Part shown: positions 1-10,599 of the stretch, piece by piece
How the letters are laid out: each line of letters begins with the position of its first letter
Numbering within the stretch: position 1 is the first letter of the stretch
Assembly: GCA_949372755.1 (NCBI GenBank)
Contig: CASIBO010000005.1
Location: forward strand, 1-64,000
DNA length: 64,000 bases
Origin: UBA9926 sp018645765
GTDB lineage: Bacteria > Pseudomonadota > Gammaproteobacteria > Pseudomonadales > Azotimanducaceae
Reading direction: 5' to 3'
Translations under genes and position numbers: made by a program
Notes under the pieces: generated by a model
Databases searched by the model: none
The model's input: only the letters and a program-made list of their open reading frames with translations
What the model was told of the DNA's origin: nothing

Positions 1-59
1 GTTATGCCATCGCCATCAACGTCGTTATCAGGCACATCAAATGAAGATACCGCCGACCA

Positions 60-2116
60 CCCTGCATAGTTCACACTGCCGTACTGCGAGTCATCAAGAC
101 CATCATAGATAAACGATAACGCCTTCGGATGACCACCCTCATCTAATGTCGTCGTCTCAACCAAACCCCAGTAGTTATAACGCGCATCAATTGCGTTCGT
201 CGTCAGGTTATTCAGCCCGTACGTCGTACTGCCGCTTAAGTCATTGCCCGTCACCACCGCATTGGCAAACTCCCGCAGCTCAATCCCAATATGGTTGCCC
301 GATAAATCATTGTCCTTAATCAAAAACGACTCGCTCAGCTCCGCATTGCTGTGCGAGATATACAAGCCCGGCTGATTCGACGTCGTACCATTACCGGTAA
401 TTACATTATCCTTAAACGCTGACGGCACCGCGTTTTGCAAATAAACCCCTGCATCGGTGCTACCTGTTACCGTGTTACCCGTAATGCTCGTGCCTTGAAG
501 GTTCGTTATAAACATCCCTCGATAGTAGCTATCGGTGATCGTATTGCCCGTGATCGACGAAGTGATCGTTTGATTATTGCCATCAAAATAAAGCGACCGC
601 ATTACTACCAAAATCCTTAAGGGTATTGTTCTGCAGCGTGACACTAGTGATCGCGTTATCTGGCCCACCGTTGGCGCGAGGGTTGGAAAAAGAAATTCCA
701 GTTCCTTTATTCCAGCGCGAACTAGAGGTATCGGTACTCTCAAGCGCGTTACCCGTGATCGAGATAACACCACCGGAGTCATTCAACCTGGACCGCCGTT
801 GACTTAACTTTAATCGTATTGGCATCAATCGTTAATCCCGAATACCCGTTGCTAACATAAATACCAGACCCTTGAGTATTTGATATCGTGTTCCTAGAAA
901 AGTCTGGAGACGCTACGGTTTCATCACAACATGCCTGCAGAAAAATCGCGTAATCACCGCTAGCGACACTAATCACATTGTCGGTAATCACTCTCAACGA
1001 ATTATTGGAAGCGAAATAATTAAGCCTAATCCCACCACCGCTGAACACTAATCGGCTGTGGGTGATCTCAACGCTATCTATATAATCAGCAGAGTTAACC
1101 CCATAACCGGTGTACGACAAATGTGCATAGGTCAGGGTCAGATCCGCGTTCTGCTCAAGATAAATACCGCCCCAGTCACCAGCCGATGCCACCGAGTTAC
1201 TACTGCTCAACACCACCGGCGCGTCCGTCGTGCCCAGCACACTCAGCGTACCCTTCACCAGCAGTTCACTGTCGCTCAAGCGCTGACCCGAGCTCTGGTC
1301 ATCGCTGTTGGCTAAGAACAACACCTTGACCCCCGCCTGGATCACCAAGGTCACGCCCGTATCAACCGTGACATCACCCGTTACCAAATACGGGCTGCCA
1401 GAGGTGCCCCAGATGGTGTCACCAATTAACGTGCGGCCCGCCAACACCGTCTTGGCATAAAACGCTTGGGCGCGTTTGTTCTCAGCCGTGCCAAAATCGC
1501 CCGCAGGGTCGGTGTAAAACGCCGTGATCCGATCGCCCGACACCAACTCCAAGCTGCCATTACCTGCCGACGGCGTTGCCGTGTCACTCAGCGCAACCGA
1601 CGCCGTAAAGACACCGGTGTTAGCACCCGTCTCGGTTAGGGTAATCGTCTCGCCGACCTGATCAGCTGCCGTCGTGGTAAAGGTGAAGGTATCCCCTGCG
1701 CTGAACGAGGAGCTCCCAGGCGTCACCGTCAAGGTCATCTCGCCAGTGTCACTCGTGTAAGTCGCTGTGCTTGAGGCTGAGTCCAGCGTAATGCCCCGCT
1801 GGTTGCCCGCAACTGAACCCGAGACAATAAAGCTTGTTTGGCTCGCCGCCGTTAACGTCCAGGTCTCGCTCGTGGTATCAAAGCCGTTCGCGGTGACCAC
1901 AACCGTGCCATCGCCGCTGTTGGAACCCGAAGTGACCGCACCCACCGAGGCCACCGTGCCGGTATTTTCCGTATCACTGGTTACGAGTACCGTGACCGTC
2001 TCCGACGTCCCAGCATCGCTGTTCCGATCTGCATCCGTCACCTGAAGCTTTAACGTGTCGCCCGCCTGGTACGTCGTCGTCACCGCATCTGAACTGTCTA
2101 AAAATTGAAGCTCGCC
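60..2116 (-). repeat. Tandem repeat unit C of the beta-helix gene
   Basis: The third copy lies 2102 bp from unit B at matched points (for example the NYAGW codons near 59, 2161 and 4263). It is the most intact copy, with one open frame from 2770 to 779 spanning the B/C junction. Homology to the other units stops at YAGW (about base 59), where the sequence changes to SAVSSFDVPDNDVDGDGI. Confidence 0.88.
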
Positions 2117-4218
2117 CGCCACCGACACACTCGACGGCGCGCCACCTGCTGCCGGCTGCCACCCTGCATAGTTCACACTGCCGTACTGCGAGTCATCAAG
2201 ACCATCATAGATAAACGACAACGCCTTCGGATGACCACCCTCATCTAATGTCGTCGTCTCAACCAAACCCCAGTAGTTATAACGCGCATCAATTGCGTTC
2301 GTCGTCAGGTTATTCAGCCCGTACGTCGTACTGCCGCTTAAGTCATTGCCCTCAACCACCGCATTGGCAAATTCCCGCAGCTCAATCCCAATATGGTTGC
2401 CCGATAAATCATTGTCCTTAATCAAAAACGACTCGCTCAGCTCCGCATTGCTGTGCGAGATATACAAGCCCGGCTGATTCGACGTCGTACCATTACCGGT
2501 AATTACATTATCCTTAAACGCTGACGGCACCGCGTTTTGCAAATAAACCCCTGCATCGGTGCTACCTGTTACCGTGTTACCCGTAATGCTCGTGCCTTGA
2601 AGGTTCGTTATAAACATCCCTCGATAGTAGCTATCGGTGATCGTATTGCCCGTGATCGACGAGGTGATCGTTTGATTATTGCCATCAAAATAAAGCGACC
2701 GCATTACCACCAAAATCCTTAAGGGTATTGTTCTGCAGCGTGACACTAGTGATCGCGTTATCTGGCCCACCGTTGGCTCGAGGGTGAGTAAAAATAAATT
2801 CCAGATCCTTTATTCCAGAGCGAACTAGAGGTATCGGTACTCTCAAGCGCGTTACCCGTGATCGAGATAACACCACCTGAATACTAACCTGGACCGCCGT
2901 TGACTTAACTTTAATCGTATTGGCATCAATCGTTAATCCCGAATACCCGTTGTAACATAAATACCAGACCCTTGAGTATTTGATATCGTGTTCCTAGAAA
3001 CGTCTGGAGACGCTGCGTTTCATCACAACATACCTGCAGAATAAATCGCGTAATCACCGCTAGCGACACTAATCACATTGTCGGTAATCACTCTCAACGA
3101 ATTATTGGAAGCGTAATAATTAAGACTAATCCCACCACCGCTGAACTCTAATCGGCTGTGGGTGATCTCAACGCTATCTATATAATCTAGCAGAGTTAAT
3201 CCCATAACCGGTGTACGACAAATGTGCATAGGTCAGGGTCAGATCCGCGTTCTGCTCAAGATAAATACCGCCCCAGTCACCAGCCGATGCCACCGCAGTT
3301 ACTACTGCTCAACACCACCGGCGCGTCCGCCGTGCCCAGCACACTCAGCGTACCCTTCACCAGCAGTTCACTGTCGCTCAAGCGCTGACCCGAGCTCTGG
3401 TCATCGCTGTTGGCTAAGAACAACACCTTGACCCCAGCCTGGATCACCAAGGTCACACCCGTATCAACCGTGACATCCCCCGTTACCAAATACGGGCTGC
3501 CAGAGGTGCCCCAGATGGTGTCACCAATTAACGTGCGACCCGCCAGCACCGTCTTGGCATAAAACGCTTGGGCGCGTTTGTTCTCAGCCGTGCCAAAATC
3601 GCCCGCAGGGTCGGTGTAAAACGCCGTGATCCGATCACCCGACACCAACTCCAAGCTGCCATTACCTGCCGACGGCGTTGCCGTGTCACTCAGCGTAACC
3701 GACGCCGTAAAGACACCGGTGTTAGCACCCGTCTCGGTTAGGGTAATCGTCTCGCCGACCTGATCAGCCGCCGTCGTGGTAAAGGTGAAGGTATCCCCTG
3801 CGCTGAACGAGGAGCTCCCAGGCGTCACCGTCAAGGTCATCTCGCCAGTGTCACTCGTGTAAGTCGCTGTGCTTGAGGCTGAGTCCAGCGTAATGCCCCG
3901 CTGGTTGCCCGCAACTGAACCCGAGACAATAAAGCTTGTTTGGCTCGCCGCCGTTAACGTCCAGGTCTCGCTCGTGGTATCAAAGCCATTCGCGGTGACC
4001 ACAACCGTCCCGTCGCCGCTGTTGGAACCCGAAGTGACCGCACCCACCGAGGCCACCGTGCCGGTATTTTCCGTATCACTGGTTACGAGTACCGTGACCG
4101 TCTCCGACGTCCCAGCATCACTGTTCCGATCTGCATCCGTGACCTGAAGCTTTAACGTGTCGCCCGCCTGATACGTCGTCGTCACCGCATCTGAACTGTC
4201 TAAAAATTGAAGCTCGCC
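2117..4218 (-). repeat. Tandem repeat unit B (2102 bp) of the beta-helix gene
   Basis: The middle copy starts at the GELQFLD codons at 4218 and ends where unit C starts. Its length of 2102 bp is not a multiple of three. Compared with unit C it carries extra or missing single bases near 2955, 3020, 3187 and 3296. Confidence 0.9.
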
Positions 4219-6317
4219 CGCCACTGACACACTCGATGGCGCGCCACCTGCTGCCGGCTGCCACCCTGCATAGTTCACACTGCCGTACTGCGAGTCATCA
4301 AGACCATCATAGATAAACGACAACGCCTTCGGATGACCACCCTCATCTAATGTCGTCGTCTCAACCAAACCCCAGTAGTTATAACGCGCGTCAATTGCGT
4401 TCGTCGTCAGGTTATTCAGCCCATACGTCGTACTGCCGCTTAAGTCATTGCCCTCAACCACCGCATTGGCAAACTCCCGAAGCTCAATCCCAATATGGTT
4501 GCCCGATAAGATCATTGTCCTTAATCAAGAACGACTCGCTCAGCTCCGCATTGCTGTGCGAGATATACAAGCCCGGCTGATTCGTCGTCGTGCCATTACC
4601 GGTAATCACATTATCCTTAAACGCTGACGGCACCGCGTTTTCCAAGTAAACCCCGGCATCGGTGCTACCTGTTACCGTGTTACCCGTAATGCTCGTGCCT
4701 TGAAGGTTCGTTATACATCCCTCGATAGTAGCTACCGGTGATCGTATTGCCCGTGATCGACGACGTGATCGTTTGATTACTGCCATCAAAATAAAGCGAC
4801 CCACTTCCACCAAAATCCTTAAGGGTATTGTTCTGCAGCGTGACACTAGTGATCGCGTTATCTGACCCAGCGTTGGCTCGAGGGTGAGTAAAATAAATTC
4901 CAGATCCTTTATTCCAGAGTACTGACTAGAGGTATCGGTATTCTCAAGCGTGTTACCCGTAACCGAGATAACACCACCTGAACTAACTCGACCAGCCATT
5001 GATTTAACTTGAATCGTATTAGCATCAATCGTTAATCCTGAATACGCATTGCAACATAGATACCGACACCTTGGGTGTTGGTGATACGATTCCTAGAAGA
5101 TTCTGGGGATCGGTAGCAGTGCTCTAACAACATACTGAAATAAAGCGCGTAATCACCGCTGCCAACACTAATCACATTATCGGTAATCACTCTCGTCGAA
5201 GTATTGGTCGTAGTTATCTAAGACTAAATCCCGCCGCCGCTGAACTCTAATCGGCTGTGGGTGATCTCAACACTATCTATGTATGCAGCAGAGTTAATCC
5301 CATAACCCGTGTACGACAAATGTGCATAGGTCAGGGTCAGAGTCCGCGTTCTGCTCAAGATAAATACCGCCCCAGTCACCCGCCGAGCGCACCGGCATTA
5401 CTACTGCTCAGCACCACCGGCGCGTCAGCCGTGCCAATCACGCTCAGCGTACCCTTCACCAGCAGTTCACTGTCGCTCAAGCGCTGACCCGAACTTTGAT
5501 CATCGCTGTTCGCTAAGAACAACACCTTGACCCCAGCCTGGATCACCAAGGTCACACCCGTATCAACCGTGACATCCCCCGTTACCAAATACGGGCTGCC
5601 AGAGGTGCCCCAGATGGTGTCACCAATTAACGTGCGACCCGCCAGCACCGTCTTGGCATAAAACGCTTGGGCGCGTTTGTTCTCAGCCGTGCCAAAATCT
5701 CCCGCAGGGTCGGTGTAAAACGCCGTAATACGATCACCCGACACCAACTCCAAGGTGCCGTTACCTGCCGACGGCGTTGCCGTGTCACTCAGCGTAACCG
5801 ACGCCGTAAAGACACCGGTGTTAGCACCCGTCTCGGTTAGGGTAATCGTCTCGCCGACCTGATCAGCCGCCGTCGTGGTAAAGGTGAAGGTATCCCCCGC
5901 ACTGAACGAGGAGCTCCCAGGCGTCACCGTCAAGGTCATCTCGCCAGTGTCACTCGTGTAAGTCGCTGTGCTTGAGGCTGAGTCCAGCGTAATGCCCCGC
6001 TGGTTGCCCGCAACCGAACCCGAGACAATAAAGCTTGTTTGGCTCGCCGCCGTTAACGTCCAGGTCTCGCTCGTGGTATCAAAGCCATTCGCGGTGACCA
6101 CAACCGTCCCGTCGCCGCTGTTGGAACCCGAAGTGACCGCACTTACAGAAGCGACCGTGCCGGTATTTTCCGTATCACTGGTTACGAGTACCGTGACCGT
6201 CTCCGCCGTCCCCGCATTACTATTCCGGTCTGCATCAGTGACCTGCAGCTTTAACGTATCGCCCGCCTGATACGTCGTCGTCACCGCATCTGAACTGTCT
6301 AAAAATTGTAACTCGCC
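4219..6317 (-). repeat. Tandem repeat unit A (2099 bp) of the beta-helix gene
   Basis: Unit A is the 5'-most of three direct repeats, counted from the GELQFLD codons at 6317 to the same point of the next unit. It is 2099 bp long, 3 bp shorter than unit B. Its beta-helix half (about 4900-5400) differs most from the other two units and carries several small indels. Confidence 0.85.
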
Positions 6318-6413
6318 GGAAACAGTACTGGCGTTAGCCAGGCTACTGAGACCTAGCATTAGGCTTAGGACCAAGCCTAGGATGGAAGTATATCGAAGCA
6401 TTGCAGACATCAC

Positions 6414-7079
6414 GATTAAACCTCTACTCTGTTTTTCTTTTAAAGCTCACGTTGCAAATCATTTTGCGCAGCGCACGCTTCGCACTTAACGTCAGGTCCC
6501 TATGGTGGGAAAGCCACTTCCGCTTTTATCGCTTTTTATTGCCTTACCATCTTCGACAGAAACGCGTAAGGACTCTGGAGGCTACATACGCCAAAATGAC
6601 AATTTATTTTTCTCATTTTTAACATACCACGATCAGAGTGTCTGCACTCACTTACTGTCTCTTCAGCACTCTTACGCTCTTACACTTTGGCACGAGCTGG
6701 TGGCTCCATACAGAAACGCTATAAGCGTTTTATCGCGTACCAAATCGATTAGAAGCTGTTATCAACAGACCTACGGTTCATTTTGAGCAAATTACATCAA
6801 TTTGCAGCGTAATGCCTTTATCAACAACCTTATTTTAATCATTTTAACATTTATCATGGAACCATTCGCAATTGATTTCTCATGGCATAGCTAGCTCTAA
6901 GACTTGGATACAGGCTCAAATGATTTGACCTTCAAGGCCGAGCAATAGGCAGCTTGCTTGCTCGTTATCCTGACGAACCTTCCGGCCGCCTGCTGGGTCA
7001 AGCTATCAGCGCCTGGCATCACCAAAGCGTAACTTTGCCGTATACTCTAAGCTCGAAGGTTTTCAGTAGAGCCAGCCCT
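6414..7079. other. Intergenic region, divergent promoters, no gene seen
   Basis: This 666-base gap separates the minus-strand beta-helix gene from the plus-strand FrnE-like gene. Short ORFs here have no family resemblance and no convincing ribosome site. It contains an AT-rich patch at about 6590-6625 and an inverted repeat, CGAGCAA (6939-6945) with TTGCTCG (6958-6964), loop 12. No insertion sequence or RNA gene was recognised. Confidence 0.6.
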
Positions 7080-7709
7080 ATGCAAGACCCGATCGTCATC
7101 GAAGTCTTTTCCGACTATATTTGACCTTGGTGTTATCTCAGTACCGTGAGTATTGAAGCCTTAAAGCAAGAGTTTAACGTGACCACGCGTTATATTCACT
7201 TTCCGTTGCACCCAGATACGCCGGACGAAGGCATCTCCATACAAGAACTGTTTGCCCATCGAGATCCGGCCGATTTAAAAGCGGCTGGGGACCACATTCG
7301 AGGCCTGATGCGCGAGGCAGGCCTTGCTTACGGCGACCGCAACATGACCTACAACAGCCGATTGGCGCAAGAACTCGGCGCCTGGGCCGATGCCGAAACC
7401 GATCATGGCGGCGCTCTGCACACCAAGCTGTTTGAAGCCTACTTCGTTGACAACAAAAACATTGGCGAGGCCGCTGTGCTTTTGGCACTCGTCGCTGAGC
7501 TGGGTTTACCGCTCGCGCGGGCGACCGAGGTCTTGACCAACCGGTTGTACAGCCCAGAAATCAATGCCCAGTGGCAACGATCATGGGACAACGGCATTAC
7601 AGGTGTACCAACGTTTTTAAGTCACGACTTAATGGTTGTCGGCCATCAAACCAGCGAGGTACTCGCCCGTTTTGTTCGCCACCTGCAAACGCTGCCGTTA
7701 CCGTCGTAA
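7080..7709 (+). CDS. DsbA/FrnE-family oxidoreductase, probable selenoprotein (UPWC)
   Basis: Read from ATG 7080 the protein begins MQDPIVIEVFSDYI, then an in-frame TGA at 7122-7124 (codon 15), then PWCYLSTVSIEALKQEF. FrnE/DsbA-like thioredoxin-fold proteins normally read FSD..CPWCYIG here, so TGA replaces exactly the first redox-active Cys and gives UPWC. The rest (209 aa in all) is a complete FrnE-type protein: an alpha-helical insert and, near the C-terminus, GVPTFLSHDLMVVGHQ, which carries the cis-Pro (TGVPTF) of the fold. The predicted role is a thiol-disulfide oxidoreductase or glutathione-linked enzyme, cytoplasmic because no signal peptide is seen. Downstream of TGA, ATCTCA (7135-7140) can pair with TGAGTAT (7147-7153, one bulged A) around a six-base loop, a possible but weak bacterial SECIS. 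The alternative is a nonsense mutation. Starting at GTG 7146 would delete the active site. Confidence 0.82.
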
Positions 7710-7829
7710 TCAACACGCAGAGATGCATCCTGAGATGTTAAGCCCAGCAGTTTCAGTTATGCCGCTTTATTACTATTGGGTCAGCGCTTGAATCCACTGC
7801 TTCGATGCCCCGCGTGATAAACTGCATCC

Positions 7830-9507
7830 GTGCTCAGACTTAACGACATTAAACTCCCTCTTGACCATGCGGAAGCAGACCTTGCGCCTGCCGTCATCGA
7901 GCGTCTGGGTATTGCGCCATCTAACTTGCTGACGCTCGATATCTTTAAGCGCAGCTATGATGCACGCAACAAGCAGCAGGTTTTTTTGATTTATCAAGTC
8001 GATGTAACGCTATCCGGCGAGGTCGAAAGCGCCCTCTTGGCGAATCCCAAAACGACTTCACTTGTCAGACTCACCCCCAACACGAATTATCAATTCGTCG
8101 CCGCCGCCCCAAGCACCTTCCCACAGCCCCAGCAGCAGCGTCCGTTGGTGATCGGCTTTGGCCCTTGCGGGTTGCTCGCCGCTTTATTGCTGGCGCAAAT
8201 GGGTTTAAAGCCAATTGTGTTGGAGCGGGGGCAGAATGTGCGTCAACGCACGAAAGACACTTGGGGACTCTGGCGCCGGCGCGAACTCAACCCAGAATCC
8301 AATGTTCAATTTGGTGAGGGTGGCGCGGGCACCTTTTCAGACGGCAAGCTCTACAGCCAAGTTAGAGACCGGCGTCACCTTGGCCGAAAGGTATTAGAAG
8401 AATTTGTCGCCTCGGGTGCACCGCCCGAGATCTTGATGGTCAGTAAACCGCATATCGGCACGTTTAAGCTGGTCAAGATGGTTGAAAGCATTCGAGCAAA
8501 AATTTTATCCCTTGGCGGCGAGATTCGCTTTGAACAAAAAGTAACCCAGATTCATCGCGAGCCCTTAGAGCGCGAGACCTCGACCCGCCCAGATACCGCG
8601 GCCGAAAACTCCAGGCCAAATCACCGGCGTGACCCTGGCCAGCGGCGAAACCCTGCACAGCCGCCACGTCGTCTTGGCTGTTGGGCATAGCGCGCGGGAT
8701 ACCTTTGAGATGTTGGTCGAGGAAAACATTTACGTAGAAGCCAAGCCCTTCTCAATCGGCTTTCGGATCGAGCACCCTCAGTCTGTTATTGATGAGGCAC
8801 GATTTGGCGAATCAAAGGGTCACCCGATATTGGGGGCAGCCGATTACAAGCTCGTTCATCACTGCCAGAATGGCCGAAGTGTTTACAGCTTTTGTATGTG
8901 CCCGGGCGGCACCGTTGTCGCGGCCGCCTCTGAACCCGGCCGCTTGGTGACCAATGGCATGTCGCAGTATTCGCGTAACGAGCGCAACGCCAATGCGGCG
9001 ATTGTCGTTGGGATTGAACCCGAGCGGGATTATCCCGGCGCCGTGCTGGCCGGGATTGACCTGCAGCGCAAATTAGAATCAGCCGCTTTTGAACTCGGCG
9101 GCGGCGACTATAGCGCGCCTGCACAGCGCGTTGAGGATTTCCTCGCCGATCAGCCCTCAACCGAGTTGGGCGCGGTCAAGCCCTCCTATCGCCCTGGTGT
9201 GAAATTGGTGAATCTTGCGGAGTTACTGCCCGACTTCGCCAACGAGGCCCTACGCGAAGCCATCGTCGCATTCGATCGACAAGTCAAAGGCTTTGCCATG
9301 AAGGACGCCCTGCTGACCGGCGTTGAAACCCGAACCTCATCCCCTATTTCAATCCGTCGCGGTAAGGATTATCAAAGCATCAATACCAGAGGCTTATATC
9401 CTGCCGGTGAAGGCGCCGGTTATGCTGGTGGCATTTTGTCCGCTGGGATCGATGGTATCAAAGTCGCTGAGGCGATTGCGCTCGATTTGCTGTCCGCGCC
9501 GGATTAG
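7830..9507 (+). CDS. NAD(P)/FAD-dependent dehydrogenase (COG2509-like), one frameshift
   Basis: An FAD-dependent dehydrogenase of the uncharacterised COG2509 type. It starts at GTG 7830 (MLRLNDIKLPLDH). The N-terminal domain is followed by a dinucleotide-binding Rossmann motif, VIGFGPCGLLAALLLAQMG, around residues 106-124, then VQFGEGGAGTFSDGKLYSQV typical of this family. The C-terminal part ends with the FAD-site segment GLYPAGEGAGYAGGILSAG. The frame breaks between about 8590 and 8629: the first part is open to 8690 in the old frame, and the second continues from QITGVTLASGETL in another frame. Removing one A from the AAAA run near 8602 would restore a single 558-residue reading frame. A sequencing or consensus indel is therefore likely, though a true mutation cannot be excluded. 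Substrate unknown. Confidence 0.8.
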
Positions 9508-9655
9508 AAGCGCGGTCACAGAGACTCGAGACAAGCTTTACCGGTCCGATGAGGCCTCATCCACTTTTAGGACAACCCGCTTCATCTGAGCCGCGCAATT
9601 GCCCCGCAAGCAAAATACTGTCAGCATCAAACCCATACTCAAAAAGGTTAATCCC

Positions 9656-10258
9656 ATGCATCTTTACACGATGAGTGCTTCGCCCAACGGCAAACGCGTT
9701 GCCATTTTCATGAAAGAGAAAGGTATCGACATTCCGACAACCGAAATCGATTTGCGGGCCGGGGAAAATCTGACAGAGGAATACCGGCGCAAAAATCCAT
9801 TAGGGCGCGTACCGGTACTAGAACTGGACGACGGCACCTTCCTATCGGAAAGTCAGGCGATCTGCCTGTATTTAGAGGGGCACCACCCGACACCCAACCT
9901 GTTCGGTGAGTCCGTAGAGGAGCGCGCCAAGATTGAGATGTGGGCACGTCGAGTGGATCTCAATTTTCTGATGCCGGTTGCACAAGGTTTTCGTAACCTT
10001 ACCGGTTATTACAAAGACCGGGAAACCTGCGTCAAAGAATGGGGCGAGGTCTCAGCGCTTGCTGCCAGAGATACCGCGGTGTTGCTGGACGCGCACCTCG
10101 CGAATAATCAGTTCCTGTTAGGGGACCGCTATGCGATTCCCGATATGACGCTCGCGATTGTGATGGGGTTTGCCAAAAATGTTGGCCAAGACTTTTTTGA
10201 TCTACCCAATTTGAGTAGATTCTATGCGCACGTGACAGCCCGAGCGGCATTTCAATAG
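9656..10258 (+). CDS. Glutathione S-transferase family protein
   Basis: A 200-residue GST. The N-terminal thioredoxin-like domain reads MHLYTMSASPNGKRVAIFMKE, with the conserved cis-Pro segment GRVPVLELDDG and the gamma-glutamyl-binding LSESQAICLYLE. The C-terminal all-helical domain carries the N-capping-box-like LLGDRYAIPDMTLAIVMGF. I chose ATG 9656 because the thioredoxin fold begins there; an earlier ATG-less extension back to 9599 adds no homologous sequence. Probably cytosolic glutathione conjugation or glutathione-dependent reduction. It lies in a redox-flavoured region after the FrnE-like gene and the FAD dehydrogenase, which fits thiol metabolism, but the substrate cannot be named. 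Confidence 0.88.
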   Translation: MHLYTMSASPNGKRVAIFMKEKGIDIPTTEIDLRAGENLTEEYRRKNPLGRVPVLELDDGTFLSESQAICLYLEGHHPTPNLFGESVEERAKIEMWARRVDLNFLMPVAQGFRNLTGYYKDRETCVKEWGEVSALAARDTAVLLDAHLANNQFLLGDRYAIPDMTLAIVMGFAKNVGQDFFDLPNLSRFYAHVTARAAFQ

Positions 10259-10500
10259 CCGCAGCGAGAGCAGAAGCAAGGCGATTGCATCAACGCGGTC
10301 GGCTCCAGCGTTATCCAGTCCAAACCCTCCTGCGTCGTAACCCACCGGGGACCGGGCATTATCCTGAGCCGGCTGAATGTTGCGATGCTTGCGGAGCAGC
10401 CACAGCCACGACCACATCCACCTTCAATCCAGGCACGTCTATTTAAGCTTTTTACGACTTCTATTTGCGCTTTTATTCCCGGTTTAGTCACGCAAATCAA
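10252..10500 (-). CDS. Small Cys-rich hypothetical protein (doubtful)
   Basis: An 82-codon minus-strand ORF from TTG 10500, overlapping the end of the GST gene by 7 bp on the opposite strand. Two cysteine clusters stand out, CGRGCGC near residues 29-35 and CFCSRCGY at the C-terminus. They are separated by a stretch with PRWVTTQEGLDWITLEP that reads like folded protein. The spacing suggests a small metal-binding protein. I do not recognise the family, the start codon is poor, and no clear Shine-Dalgarno site precedes it. It could be a chance ORF. Confidence 0.3.
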   Translation of the reverse strand: MICVTKPGIKAQIEVVKSLNRRAWIEGGCGRGCGCSASIATFSRLRIMPGPRWVTTQEGLDWITLEPTALMQSPCFCSRCGY

Positions 10501-10599
10501 AGACTCAAACCAGAAACTTCGACAATATTCGCTTTATGTAGCCAACCCTGCTTTTTTTGGATAGGGTTGAGAAAGATCTTAAAATTTCGGCAGCATCAT

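Larger units (their letters stand above)
1..6413 (-). pseudogene. Giant secreted beta-helix/Ig-like tandem repeat protein, frameshifted and partial
   Basis: One minus-strand gene starts at 6413 with a clear signal peptide (MMSAMLRYTSILGLVLS..., cleavage probably after the ANA near residue 28). It then runs through three near-identical ~700-residue modules. Each module has a beta-sandwich part (starting GELQFLDSS, with many T/V/S strands and SDTENTGTVASV-type motifs) followed by a right-handed parallel beta-helix part (ITGNTITDS, ITGNTVTGS, IKDNDLSGNHIGIEL repeats). The reading frame changes at least seven times: open stretches lie at about 6413-5376, 4999-4484, 4515-3277, 3229-3023, 2876-2685, 2770-779, 828-583 and about 620-1. 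Most changes fall in the beta-helix halves and look like single-base indels. After the third module the last in-frame residues read VPDNDVDGDGI, a thrombospondin-3/Ca-binding motif, so the protein continues past the window. The family suggests a secreted surface or carbohydrate-binding protein. The exact function is unknown. It may be a decaying gene or an intact gene with consensus errors. Confidence 0.75.

Noticed and set aside
1767..2045. Plus-strand ORFs recurring at the same place in each module (also 3869-4147 and 5968-6270)
   Set aside because: They are antisense shadows of the repeated Ig-like coding region and recur only because the modules recur.
6502..6786. 94-codon ORF in the gap before the FrnE-like gene
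   Set aside because: No family resemblance, poor start context and overlap with another frame; AT-rich promoter DNA is a simpler reading.
7146..7709. FrnE-like gene starting at GTG 7146
   Set aside because: This start deletes the beta strand and the CPWC/UPWC active site; the upstream frame matches the family right up to and past the TGA.
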